Shown in pieces: positions 50,694-59,375 of a stretch of DNA of 64,000 nt. The DNA comes from Streptomyces sp. CB02009 (lineage in GTDB: Bacteria; Actinomycetota; Actinomycetes; Streptomycetales; Streptomycetaceae). Where the stretch lies: assembly GCF_001905825.1 (NCBI RefSeq), contig NZ_LIVV01000005.1, positions 202,594-266,593 of the forward strand, written 5' to 3'. Numbering within the stretch: the stretch's first letter is position 1; the number at the start of each line of letters is the position of its first letter. The translations under genes and the position numbers were made by a program. Below the pieces are notes generated by a model. The model was not told where the DNA came from. It did not search any database and was given only the letters and a program-made list of their open reading frames with translations.

Positions 50694-51914
50694 TCAGTGC
50701 TTTGGTGCCGCGTCGAGCAGGGCCGCCGCCGTGAAGAGCTCCACCGCGACCCCGATGCAGCGCTCGTCCACGTCGAAGTCGCCGGCGTGGAGGTCGCGCA
50801 CCCGGGTGTCGCCGGGGGTGCGGACGCCGAGGCGGGCCATCGCGCCCGGCACGTGCTCCAGATACCAGGAGAAGTCCTCGCCGCCGAGGCTCTGCTCGGT
50901 GTCCTCGATCGCATACGGTCCGCGACGGGCGGTCATCGCGTCCTGCAGCAGCTCGGTGACGGCCGCGTCGTTGACGACCGGCGGCACACCGCGCACGTAG
51001 GTGACGGTCGACTTGGCCCGGTGCAGGGTCGCGATCTCGTCGACGGCCGCGTGCACCAGGTCGGGCGCCTCCCGCCAGGTGGGCAGGTCGAGGCAGCGGA
51101 CGGTGCCGGAGAGCTCGGCGTGCTGCGGGATGACGTTGCAGGCGTGGCCGGACTCGATACGGCCCCAGGTGACCGAGAGGCCCGAGCGGGCGTCGACGCG
51201 GCGGGACAGGACGGCGGGGACGTCGACGGCGACCCGGGCCGCGGCGGTGACGAGGTCGGTGGTGAGGTGCGGGCGGGCGGTGTGGCCGCCGGGCCCGTCC
51301 AGCGTGATCTCCAGCCGGTCGCAGGCGGAGGTGATGGGGCCGGTGCGGAGCCCGATCTTCCCGGCGTCCACCCGGGGGTCGCAGTGCACGGCGATGATCC
51401 GGCCGACCCCGTCCAGGACGCCGGCCTCGATCGCGTCGGCGGCGCCGCCGGGGAGGACCTCCTCGGCGGGCTGGAAGAGCAGCCGCACGGCGGCCGGGAG
51501 GAGGCCCTGCCGGTCGAGCTCGGCGAGGACGAGACCGGCGCCGAGGACCGTGGTGGTGTGGACGTCGTGTCCGCAGGCGTGGGCGCGGTTGGCCACGGTG
51601 GAGTGGTAGGCGACGGTCTTGACGTCGGGGATGGGCAGCGCGTCGAGGTCGGCGCGGATCGCGAGCATCGGCCGCGCGGGGTCCGGGGTGCCGATGTCGC
51701 AGATGAGCCCGGTGCCGCCAGGAAGGACCTTCGGCGCGAGGCCGGCCGCCTCCAGGCGGGCCTTGAGCGCGGCGGTCGTACGGAACTCCTGGTTCCCCAG
51801 CTCCGGGTGCATGTGCAAGTCCCTGCGGAAGGCGATCAGTTCCACACGCAGGGGTTCGGACAGCGTTCCGGGCAGAGTGACGGAGCCTGGCTCACGGGAC
51901 TTCAACTGGTTCAC
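50694..51914 (-). CDS. M20-family amidohydrolase/metallopeptidase
   Basis: A 406-residue dizinc hydrolase of the IAA-amino-acid hydrolase/HipO group: RRDLHMHPELGNQEF (about 29), IRADLDALPI (about 86), RAHACGHDVHTTTVLGA (about 108, metal ligands), QPAEEVLPGGAA (about 147, catalytic Glu-Glu) and SLGGEDFSWYLEHVPG (about 342). It removes N-acyl groups from amino acids or related amides; the natural substrate is unknown. GTG 51914; a short palindrome ACCCTTTGAAGGGT (51913-51926) overlaps the start region. Same strand as the BMP gene but separated by a terminator. Confidence 0.88.
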   Translation of the reverse strand: MNQLKSREPGSVTLPGTLSEPLRVELIAFRRDLHMHPELGNQEFRTTAALKARLEAAGLAPKVLPGGTGLICDIGTPDPARPMLAIRADLDALPIPDVKTVAYHSTVANRAHACGHDVHTTTVLGAGLVLAELDRQGLLPAAVRLLFQPAEEVLPGGAADAIEAGVLDGVGRIIAVHCDPRVDAGKIGLRTGPITSACDRLEITLDGPGGHTARPHLTTDLVTAAARVAVDVPAVLSRRVDARSGLSVTWGRIESGHACNVIPQHAELSGTVRCLDLPTWREAPDLVHAAVDEIATLHRAKSTVTYVRGVPPVVNDAAVTELLQDAMTARRGPYAIEDTEQSLGGEDFSWYLEHVPGAMARLGVRTPGDTRVRDLHAGDFDVDERCIGVAVELFTAAALLDAAPKH

Positions 51915-52030
51915 CCTTTGAAGGGTAGGCCTCCGGAGAGGTCAACTGCCCGTTGATCACAAAAAGTTCAGCCCGTTAGGGGAAAGAATCTCGGTTCGAC
52001 AGGCTTGAAGCCCGTTCCCTATGGGTACGC

Positions 52031-53251
52031 TCAGCCGAATTCGAGCCGATCGGTCTGGGTTGCCGCCCGGGAGGTCAGCCGGTCGACCTCGTGGGCCGCC
52101 GTGCCCGTCACCCCGGACAGGAACCCCTGGGCCCGCGGGGAGGCGGTGGCCCGCAGCCACTCGGGCGCGATCTCGCAGACCGCGACCTTCACCCCCGTGC
52201 CGGCGAGCGCCAGCGGCAGGGTGTGCACGACCGTGGACGGGAAGCTGACGACCGTACGGCCGATCGGGCCGCGGCGGGCGATCAGCTCCAGGGGCAGTTC
52301 CGGGCGGACCACCTGGAGGCCCGTCTCGACCGCTATCCGGTGCAGCTTCTCGGCGCTCTCCCTGCGGTGCGCGAAGTAGCGGGTGGCGCCGTGGGCGCGG
52401 GCGAGTTCCGCCACCACCCGGTCGTAGTGCGCGGCGTCGACCACCCCCGTCTCCACCAGCGAGGTCCCCACCAGGTCCGCGCCGCCGGTGAGCAGCGGCG
52501 GGCCGAAGCGGGCCCGGGTCCAGGCGTAGGAGTTCTCGGTGACCGTGATGCCCTCGGGGACCTCGACGGGCAGCGAGGTGAAGATCTCGACCGTCCGGCC
52601 GGAGGTCGGGGCGAGGCGCTTCTTGGCGAGCAGGGACACCGGCGCCAGCACCAGCTCGCGCGGGTCGAGGCCGCCGCTCCTGCGGTGCCAGCGCACCAGG
52701 CGCTCGCCGCGGCCGACCTGGGCCGCGTACTCCATGGTGGCGGTGCCGTCGTCGACCACGGTCAGGTGGCGGGGGGCGAAGAGGGTGAGGAGGAGCTGGA
52801 CGTACCGGGAGAACGGGTCTCCGATGATCACCCGCTCCGCCGAGCGCAGCGGCCGGGCGAGCTCCCGCAGGGTGCGGACGAGCGCGCCCCGGCCGCCGCG
52901 GGCCTCCTGCCAGTGGACGGTGAGGCCCTCGTCGCGGGCCAGCTGGGCCATCCGGCGCAGCTGGCCCCGCGACATGGGGTCGGTCGGCGACAGGACGACG
53001 ACCGTCAGGGCGGGCGCGGGCAGGGCCGCACCCTGGGTGGCGTTCGTCGAGCGGGACGCCTCCGCGGACGCACCGGCGTCCGCGGAGCCGGGCGCCGCGG
53101 TGGCCGCGCCGGCGGGCACGGCCTCCGCCGGGCCGTCCGGGCCGGCGGAGGCCGCGGAGGGCGCGGCCGTGGCGGACGCCCGGGTGTGCGCCCATTCCAG
53201 GACGTTGAGGAGCTGGACCGGGCTCTCGACGAACGCCAGCTGCCCGGTCAT
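52031..53251 (-). CDS. polysialyltransferase-like glycosyltransferase of the nonulosonic acid polymer locus
   Basis: A 406-residue protein beginning FVESPVQLLNVLEW, the N-terminal signature of GT52/polysialyltransferase-type enzymes, with IIGDPFSRYVQLLLTL and VVDDGTATMEYA (Asp-Asp-Gly near 165), and YFAHRRESAEKLHRI (HP-like motif, about 293). Residues about 28-70 are an Ala/Gly/Ser/Thr-rich insert absent from most of the fold. It probably transfers a nonulosonic acid (sialic-like, e.g. Kdn) from CMP to a wall glycopolymer. ATG overlaps the neuB stop by four bases, the last gene of the neuB operon. Confidence 0.78.
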   Translation of the reverse strand: MTGQLAFVESPVQLLNVLEWAHTRASATAAPSAASAGPDGPAEAVPAGAATAAPGSADAGASAEASRSTNATQGAALPAPALTVVVLSPTDPMSRGQLRRMAQLARDEGLTVHWQEARGGRGALVRTLRELARPLRSAERVIIGDPFSRYVQLLLTLFAPRHLTVVDDGTATMEYAAQVGRGERLVRWHRRSGGLDPRELVLAPVSLLAKKRLAPTSGRTVEIFTSLPVEVPEGITVTENSYAWTRARFGPPLLTGGADLVGTSLVETGVVDAAHYDRVVAELARAHGATRYFAHRRESAEKLHRIAVETGLQVVRPELPLELIARRGPIGRTVVSFPSTVVHTLPLALAGTGVKVAVCEIAPEWLRATASPRAQGFLSGVTGTAAHEVDRLTSRAATQTDRLEFG

Positions 53252-54141
53252 GCGGCGACGAGGCCCTGGACCCGGCGGAGCTTCTTCATCGGGCCGAGCT
53301 CCGACTCGTAGACCTTCTTGACGCCGTCACCGAGGGCGGCCTCGATGGTGCGGATGTCGCGGACCAGGCGCTGCAGGCCCTGGGGCTCGACGGAGGCGGC
53401 CTGGTCGGAGCCCCACATCGCGCGGTCGAGGGTGATGTGGCGCTCGACGAAGGTGGCGCCGAGGGCGACGGCGGCCAGCGTGGTCTGCAGGCCGGTCTCG
53501 TGGCCGGAGTAGCCGATCGGGACGTTGGGGTACTCCTCCTGCAGCGTCTGGATGACGCGCAGGTTGAGCTCCTCGGCCTTGGCCGGGTAGGTCGAGGTGG
53601 CGTGGCACAGCAGGATGTTCGCGCTGCCGAGGACCTCGACGGCGTGACGGATCTGCGCCGGCGTCGACATGCCGGTGGAGAGGATGACCGTACGGCCGGT
53701 GGCGCGCAGCGAGCGCAGCAGCTCGTCGTCGGTGAGGGAGGCCGAGGCGACCTTGTGGGCCGGGACGTCGAACTTCTCCAGGAAGGCGACGGCCTCGGTG
53801 TCCCACGGGGAGGCGAACCAGTCGATGCCGCGCTTCTTGCAGTGCTCGTCGATGGCGCGGTACTGGGTCTCGTCGAACTCGACGCGGTGACGGTAGTCGA
53901 TGTACGTCATCCGGCCCCAGGGGGTGTCCCGCTCGATGTCCCACTGGTCGCGCGGGGTGCAGATCTCGGGGGTGCGCTTCTGGAACTTGACGGCGTCGCA
54001 GCCGGCCTCGGCGGCCACGTCGATCAGCGCGAACGCGTTGTCGAGGTCACCGTTGTGGTTGATGCCGATCTCGCCGGTGATGTAGACGGAGTGGCCCGGG
54101 CCTGCGGTCTTGTCGCCGAGGGTGCGGATACGGGTGTTCAT
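53248..54141 (-). CDS. neuB: N-acetylneuraminate/nonulosonic acid synthase, NeuB-type barrel without SAF domain
   Basis: A 297-residue PEP-condensing synthase: YITGEIGINHNGDLDNAFALIDVAAEAGCDAVKFQKR (about 20-57), SPWDTEAVAFL, KVASASLTDDELLR, ILSTGMST, LLCHATSTYPAKAEELNL and GYSGHETGLQTTLAAVALGATFVERHITLD. It ends at the TIM barrel; the C-terminal SAF (antifreeze-like) domain found in E. coli and Neisseria NeuB (about 345 residues) is missing. It makes Neu5Ac, Kdn or a related nine-carbon acid; in Streptomyces the polymer is known as teichulosonic acid. It starts 11 bases after the CMP-synthetase stop. Confidence 0.9.
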   Translation of the reverse strand: MNTRIRTLGDKTAGPGHSVYITGEIGINHNGDLDNAFALIDVAAEAGCDAVKFQKRTPEICTPRDQWDIERDTPWGRMTYIDYRHRVEFDETQYRAIDEHCKKRGIDWFASPWDTEAVAFLEKFDVPAHKVASASLTDDELLRSLRATGRTVILSTGMSTPAQIRHAVEVLGSANILLCHATSTYPAKAEELNLRVIQTLQEEYPNVPIGYSGHETGLQTTLAAVALGATFVERHITLDRAMWGSDQAASVEPQGLQRLVRDIRTIEAALGDGVKKVYESELGPMKKLRRVQGLVAA

Positions 54142-54152
54142 GGTGCCGGTCC

Positions 54153-55337
54153 TTAGGAGTTGGGGGTGTCGAGCTCGGGTCCGAGGAGCCAGGCGGCGAT
54201 CTCGCGGATCGCCCCCGAGCCACCCGGGGTGACGGTGACCGCGCGGGCCGCGGCCCGTACGGAGTCGTGTGCGCTGCTCACCGCGACGGGCCAGCCGACG
54301 AGGTGGAAGCAGGGAAGGTCGTTGACGTCGTTTCCGGCGTAGAGCACGCGCTGCGGGTCGATGCCCTCGGCCTCGCACCACTCCTTGAGGGCCCGGTCCT
54401 TGCGGTCGATGCCGTGCAGGACGGGGATCTTGAGCTTGCGGGCGCGGGCCGCGACGACGGCGTTCTGCTCGGTGGAGAGGATGAGGACGGGCAGTCCGGC
54501 GCGGCGCAGGGCGGCGATGCCGAGGCCGTCGCCGCGGTGGGCGGAGACGAACTCGCGCCCCTCGGCGTCCAGGTGGACCCGGTCGTCGGTCTGCGTGCCG
54601 TCGAAGTCGAGGACGACGGCGTCGACGTCCGCGAAGCCCGGGGTGGCCGGGGTGTCGAGGAGCGGGGCGAGGACGCGGGCGCGGGCCAGGTCGTGCGGGT
54701 CGTCGATCTCCAGGACCCGGGCGGGGTCGGTGACGACGAGTGCCGTGCGGCCGAAGAAGCGGTGCCGGTGGGTGCGGAAGCCGGCCGCGTCCATCGCGTA
54801 GACGGCGCCGGTCTCCAGGTACTCGGGCTCCCGGTCCTGGCGGCGGGGGCGGTGCGCCTTGTCGTGGTTGACGCCGGTGGCGCCGTCCTCGACCGTCTCG
54901 CGCCAGAGGAAGCCGTGCGACGGGGCGGCGGTGAAGGCCGTGTCGGCGGCGCCGGAGGTGATGCGCTCGACGGTCTCGGCGACCTCGGCGGAGCTGAGGA
55001 AGGGGCTGGTGCACTGGACGAGGAGGACCACGTCGGCCGGGCGGCCGTGGGTGGCCTCGAAGGCGTCCATGGCATGCAGCACCGCGGCCTCGCTGGTGGC
55101 GGTGTCGCCGGCGATCTCGGCCGGGCGCCGCACGGCCTCGGCGCCCGCGGTGCGGGCGGCGGCCGCGATGCCGGCGTCGTCGGTGGAGACCACGACGTGG
55201 GTCACGGGGCGGGCGCCGAGGCAGGCCCGGACAGCGCGGGCGACCAGGGGGACTCCGGCCACCGGGGCGAGGTTCTTGGCGGGCACGCCCTTCGAACCGC
55301 CCCTCGCGGGGATCACGGCGAGCACGGTGGTGGTCAT
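54153..55337 (-). CDS. CMP-nonulosonic acid synthetase fused to a KdsC-like HAD phosphatase
   Basis: A 394-residue bifunctional protein. N-terminal half (1-235): VIPARGGSKGVPAKNLAPVAG nucleotide loop, VVVSTDDAGIAA, and QCTSPFLSSAEVAETV, typical of N-acylneuraminate cytidylyltransferases. C-terminal half (about 240-385): VVLDFDGTQTDDRVHLDAEGREFV and YAGNDVNDLPCFHLVGWPVAVSSA, a class C0 HAD phosphatase acting on the 9-phosphate of the acid. So one protein can dephosphorylate and CMP-activate, as in animal CMAS and some bacterial fusions. ATG overlaps the stop of the upstream gene (TGATG). Confidence 0.9.
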   Translation of the reverse strand: MTTTVLAVIPARGGSKGVPAKNLAPVAGVPLVARAVRACLGARPVTHVVVSTDDAGIAAAARTAGAEAVRRPAEIAGDTATSEAAVLHAMDAFEATHGRPADVVLLVQCTSPFLSSAEVAETVERITSGAADTAFTAAPSHGFLWRETVEDGATGVNHDKAHRPRRQDREPEYLETGAVYAMDAAGFRTHRHRFFGRTALVVTDPARVLEIDDPHDLARARVLAPLLDTPATPGFADVDAVVLDFDGTQTDDRVHLDAEGREFVSAHRGDGLGIAALRRAGLPVLILSTEQNAVVAARARKLKIPVLHGIDRKDRALKEWCEAEGIDPQRVLYAGNDVNDLPCFHLVGWPVAVSSAHDSVRAAARAVTVTPGGSGAIREIAAWLLGPELDTPNS

Positions 55338-56626
55338 CAGAGTTCTCCCAGACGGCGGATGACGGGGGCGACGCGTTGCACGCCGTGGCGGTACGCACCC
55401 CGCGCGGCCTCCCGGACGACCCTGCGCAGGCCGCTCTCGCGGGGCTCCGGGGCGGTGACGTCCAGGCGGTGGCGGGCGAGGATCCCGGGCAGATAGCCGG
55501 GCGCCGTCTCCGTCGTGTAGTAGGGGGTGATCGGAGGGAGCGCGGGGAGCGCGAGGAGTTCGGTGACCCGGTCGCGGGCCGCGTCGAAGGCCGCGTCGTA
55601 CGAGCCGTCGGACGCGACGCCCTGCCGGGCGAGCCAGTGCGCGTCGGGCGTCGGGGCGAGCCCCTTGTCGAGCCGGTCGAAGGAGGCGAGCAGGCCGGAG
55701 CCGACGAAGTGGTGGTTGCCGAGGACCTCGCGGACCCCGAGGTCGGTGAGGATCGCGGTGGGGATGCGGCGGTGGAGGGCTTCGAGGGCGGCCGTCGAGG
55801 AGACGGTCACCAGCAGGTCGGTGCGGTCGAGGACCTCGCCCATGTGCCCGTACACGAGGGAGAAGTTGGCCGGCGGGTCGAGCTCGCGGACCAGCTTCTG
55901 GAACGGGTACTCCTCCAGGTGCGTGGTGTGCTCGCCCGGCTTGGAGCGGAGCTTGAGGAGCACCTCGCGGCCCGGGTGGAGCCGGGCGTGCTCGATCAGG
56001 CGCCGCAGCACGTAGGCGCGTTCGGTCCGGGTGGCCGGCACGGACGGCTGGGCGGCGAAGACCAGGGTGTCGCGGCCGGGTTCCGGGGTGTGCGGGGCGC
56101 CGCCCAGGAAGGGCAGTGCCGCCTCGACGACCGCGTCGGCCCCGGCGCCCACCCCTTCGTACACGGCGCGGAAGCGCTCCGCGTCGTGCCGGGAGTTGGC
56201 GAGGACGACGTCGGCGCCGTGGCGCAGCAGCAGCCCGTCGGTCAGCTTCTCGTAGACGACGCCGACATAGCCGGTGACGACCACGGGACGCCGTTCGAGG
56301 CCCAGGTCGGCGAGACCCTGGAGGACGGCCCGGACGGTGCCGCCGACGAGCGCGAGGACGACGACGTCGTACCCCTCGCCGCGCGTCTCCGCGTCCCGTA
56401 CGGCGCGCAGGAACTCCGCACCGGTCACCTCGCGCGGCGTGGTGCTGGACACCCCGGTCTCGGCGAGCTGGCGTGCGGTGGGGGTCGCCCGTCCGCGCAG
56501 GACGAATCCGGTGGGTTCGGCGGTCGCCGTGGTGATGCGGCGCGCCGTGAGGGCGCCCCATTTCCACCGGGTGTCGGAGTCGGCTAGTACGGCTACCCGC
56601 ACCGCTTCTCTGGTACTTGCTGGCAC
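55337..56626 (-). CDS. DUF6716-like putative glycosyltransferase of the nonulosonic acid locus
   Basis: A 429-residue soluble protein beginning VPASTREAVRVAVLADSDTRWKWGA, of the DUF6716 type seen in actinobacterial surface-polysaccharide loci. It has two Rossmann-like halves, a phosphate-binding-like KLRSKPGEHTTHLEEYPF segment (about 240), and VTVSSTAALEAL (about 289), recalling the S/HP motifs of GT-B capsule enzymes. The substrate is unknown. Start GTG 56626 preferred; an in-frame GTG at 56674 also exists. First gene of the neuB operon; divergent from the GT2 gene. Confidence 0.7.
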   Translation of the reverse strand: MPASTREAVRVAVLADSDTRWKWGALTARRITTATAEPTGFVLRGRATPTARQLAETGVSSTTPREVTGAEFLRAVRDAETRGEGYDVVVLALVGGTVRAVLQGLADLGLERRPVVVTGYVGVVYEKLTDGLLLRHGADVVLANSRHDAERFRAVYEGVGAGADAVVEAALPFLGGAPHTPEPGRDTLVFAAQPSVPATRTERAYVLRRLIEHARLHPGREVLLKLRSKPGEHTTHLEEYPFQKLVRELDPPANFSLVYGHMGEVLDRTDLLVTVSSTAALEALHRRIPTAILTDLGVREVLGNHHFVGSGLLASFDRLDKGLAPTPDAHWLARQGVASDGSYDAAFDAARDRVTELLALPALPPITPYYTTETAPGYLPGILARHRLDVTAPEPRESGLRRVVREAARGAYRHGVQRVAPVIRRLGEL

Positions 56627-56845
56627 GCCGAGGACGCTAGAAGGGCATTCCGCTTTTCGGCCCAACTGAGACACAACAAACGGTGAACAGAGCCTCTCCT
56701 CCTGTTGAAGTGGGTCGTGAACCGGACGTATCGGGGCCGAATTTCCCTGCCGGTAAAGGCGGTTAATCGGCCCGCCGCTTCGTGTTCACCGAAGAGACGC
56801 CCAGCGGTCGGTGGGAATGCCGGGACGGCACCTAGCGTCAACCGC

Positions 56846-57892
56846 GTGGTCAAGCTCTCCGTCGTCGTGCCGTTCTTCAACGTGCAGACATACGCCCCCG
56901 ACACCCTCACCAGCCTGCGGGCCAACGCCCGGGAGGACTTCGAGTTCCTGCTCGTCGACGACTGCTCGACGGACGGGACCCCGGAGATCCTCGAGCGGGC
57001 CGCGCGCGAGATCCCGGGTGCCGTCCTGATCAGGCACGAGCACAACGGGGGCCTCGCCACCGCCAGGAACACCGGTCTCGACGCCGCCCGCGGCGAGTAC
57101 CTCACCTTCCTCGACGGGGACGACTGGCTCGCCCCCGGCTACTACTCCCGCCTGGTCGCCGCCGCCGAGGACCTCGGCTGCGACTTCCTGCGCACCGACC
57201 ACGTCTCCGTCACCGGCCGCAACCGCGGCATCCGCCGCGCGCCGGTCCCCCGGCGCCGCGAGGTGCTGGACCCGCGGGACGCGATCCTGCCGGCGCACCG
57301 GACGACCTCGGTCGACTACCCGTACGCCTGGGCGGGGATCTACCACCGGCGGCTCCTCGACCGCGGACTGCTGCACTTCACGCACGGGCTGCGGACCGCC
57401 GAGGACCGGCCCTGGATCTGGCGCCTGCACCGCGAGGCGAAATCATTCGCCGCGATCGGTGAACTCGGCGTCTTCTACCGGCGCGGAGTGGCGACCTCAC
57501 TCACCCAGATCGGCGACATAAGGCAATTGGATTTCATTCGCGCTTTCGACCAGGTGATCGAGGAGACCGCGAAGGACGCGGACGCCGGTCTCCTTCTCCC
57601 CAAAGCCGTACGCACCTATTGCGCGGTGATTTCCCATCACATCGGGTCGATCGAGCGCTTCGAACCGGACGTCGCCCGCCAGTTGAAGGCGATGAGCGCG
57701 GGCGCGCTGCGGCGCATGCCGCAGGACGTCCTCGACGAGGCCCTCACCGCGATGGGCGGGGACCGCGCGACGATGCTGCGGAGACTGCGGCGGCGCCGCC
57801 CGGCACCGCCGCCGGGGCCGGGCGCGGGCCCGGGCGCCGGGACCGGCGCGGCCTCCGGGACCGGCGCGGCCGCCGCGGAGGTGGCCGCGTGA
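56846..57892 (+). CDS. family 2 glycosyltransferase
   Basis: A 348-residue GT-A transferase: VVVPFFNVQTYAPDTLTSL (about 6), VDDCSTDGTPEI (about 37), GLATARNTGLDAARGEYLTFLDGDDWL (DxD-type DGDD, about 92), and ERPWIW-type motif AEDRPWIWRL (about 189). It could add glycosyl or phosphate-glycerol-like branches to the wall polymer. The C-terminus is a Gly/Pro/Ala-rich tail. TAGCGT lies seven bases before the GTG and no Shine-Dalgarno is visible, so it may be leaderless. The stretch 57430-57680 has lower GC than neighbours. GTGA overlap with the next gene. Confidence 0.88.
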   Translation: MVKLSVVVPFFNVQTYAPDTLTSLRANAREDFEFLLVDDCSTDGTPEILERAAREIPGAVLIRHEHNGGLATARNTGLDAARGEYLTFLDGDDWLAPGYYSRLVAAAEDLGCDFLRTDHVSVTGRNRGIRRAPVPRRREVLDPRDAILPAHRTTSVDYPYAWAGIYHRRLLDRGLLHFTHGLRTAEDRPWIWRLHREAKSFAAIGELGVFYRRGVATSLTQIGDIRQLDFIRAFDQVIEETAKDADAGLLLPKAVRTYCAVISHHIGSIERFEPDVARQLKAMSAGALRRMPQDVLDEALTAMGGDRATMLRRLRRRRPAPPPGPGAGPGAGTGAASGTGAAAAEVAA

Positions 57893-59223
57893 GCACCCGC
57901 CGGACCACCCAGATCTTCTGCGCCTCCACCCTCTACGGCGCCGTGACCATCGCCGCCGCCCTGGACAGCGGCCGCTTCGGCCCCGCCGACCGCCGGATCC
58001 TCCTCGTCACCAACAACGCCGCCGTGCCGGAGACGACGCCACCGCTGGACCGGGCCGAGGGTTTCGAGCGGCTCCGCGACCGCTTCGACTCCGTCCTGTC
58101 CTGGAACGAGACGATCTCCCCGCTCCACCCGGGCGGCTGGACCCCCCGGCCGAGCGACCTGCCGCTCCTCCAGCGCCATCTGCGCAGGATCTGGGACCTC
58201 GGCGACGACCACGTCGAACTCGCCCTGGAATCGATCCAGGTGACGCCCGCGCTCGCCATCGCCCAACTGCTGCCCGACGCGCCCCTCACCGTCTACGCGG
58301 ACGGCCTGATGAGCTACGGGCCGACCCGGAACAAGATCGACCCGCTGATCGGCGGGCGCGTCGGCCGGCTGCTCCACCTCGACCTCGTCCCCGGCCTCGC
58401 GCCGCTGCTGCTCGCCGAGTTCGGGGCGGTGCCGGAGGCCGTGCCGACGGAGGCGTTCACCGCGTGCGTCGACGAACTGGCCGGACCCGCCGCCACGGCC
58501 GCCGCCGGGGACGGACCCGCGCTGCTCCTCGGCCAGTACCTGGCGGCGCTCCACCTGCTGACCGCCGCCGAGGAGGAGGAGCTGCACCTGCGGATGGTCC
58601 GGGGCGCGGTCGCCCGGGGCCACCGGCGGCTCGTCTTCAAACCGCACCCGACGGCCCCCGACACCTGGTCGAAGGCGCTGGCGGAGGAGGTGGCGGCGCT
58701 CGGCGCCGAGCTGACCGTCGAGGACCGGCCGGTGCTCGCCGAGGTGCTCTACCGCGAACTGCGGCCCGCCCTCGTCGTCGGCTGCTTCTCCACGGCCCTG
58801 CTCACCGCGCGGACCTTCTACGGACTGCCGGTCGCCCGGGTCGGGACGCGCGGCCTCCTGGAGCGGCTCACCCCGTTCCAGAACAGCAACCGCATCCCGC
58901 TCACCGTCGTCGACGCGGTCGTCCCGCCCCTGGAGGCCGGTGCCGAGGGCGCCGCGGAGGACGGCGGCGCGATCGCGACGGACCGGCTGAACGACCTGGT
59001 CGCGGCGGTCGGCTTCGCGATGCAGCCGAAGATCCGTCCGGAGCTGCGGGAGCCCGCGGTACGGCACCTGTCCGGGCCCTTCGCCGAACGCACCCGCCAC
59101 CACTTCACCCGCCGCCGCCTCACCGTCCTGAACCTGCCCGGCGGCATCCCGCTCCCCCGGCACCCGAGGGTCCGCCGGCTGGCGCGGCGCGCGCTGCGGC
59201 TGCGGAAGGCGCTGAGGAGGTAG
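57889..59223 (+). CDS. polysialyltransferase-family glycosyltransferase
   Basis: A 444-residue protein of the alpha-2,8-polysialyltransferase type: IFCASTLYGAVTIAAAL start, ADGLMSYGPTRNKI (about 140), LVFKPHPTAPDTW (HP motif, about 248) and VVGCFSTALLTARTFYG (S motif, about 300). It likely polymerises the CMP-activated acid made by neuB and the CMP-synthetase fusion encoded on the opposite strand. Coupled with the GT2 gene by a four-base overlap. Together with the 406-residue homologue it suggests two transfer steps in chain build-up. Confidence 0.82.
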   Translation: MSTRRTTQIFCASTLYGAVTIAAALDSGRFGPADRRILLVTNNAAVPETTPPLDRAEGFERLRDRFDSVLSWNETISPLHPGGWTPRPSDLPLLQRHLRRIWDLGDDHVELALESIQVTPALAIAQLLPDAPLTVYADGLMSYGPTRNKIDPLIGGRVGRLLHLDLVPGLAPLLLAEFGAVPEAVPTEAFTACVDELAGPAATAAAGDGPALLLGQYLAALHLLTAAEEEELHLRMVRGAVARGHRRLVFKPHPTAPDTWSKALAEEVAALGAELTVEDRPVLAEVLYRELRPALVVGCFSTALLTARTFYGLPVARVGTRGLLERLTPFQNSNRIPLTVVDAVVPPLEAGAEGAAEDGGAIATDRLNDLVAAVGFAMQPKIRPELREPAVRHLSGPFAERTRHHFTRRRLTVLNLPGGIPLPRHPRVRRLARRALRLRKALRR

Positions 59224-59230
59224 CGGTCCG

Positions 59231-59259
59231 GCGGGCGGCTCCGGGCCGGAGCCGCCCGC
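59231..59259. terminator. hairpin after the polysialyltransferase gene
   Basis: 11-bp stem GCGGGCGGCTC/GAGCCGCCCGC with a seven-base loop, eight bases past the stop; it faces the convergent MerR gene. Confidence 0.7.
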
Positions 59260-59333
59260 GGAGAGCGGCGGGCCCGGGCCCCGTGCGGGGGACCCGGGCC
59301 CGCAGGCACCCGCGGCCGAGCGCCAGGAATCAC

Positions 59334-59375
59334 GCGTCACGCGTCAGGCGTCAGGCGTCAGGCGTCAGGCGTCAG
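59334..59375. repeat. six-fold heptanucleotide repeat GCGTCAG at the 3' end of the MerR gene
   Basis: Units GCGTCAC (59334-59340) and five GCGTCAG copies (59341-59375). Read on the minus strand each unit contains TGA; the first forms the MerR stop codon and the others recur at all three phases. Confidence 0.9.
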
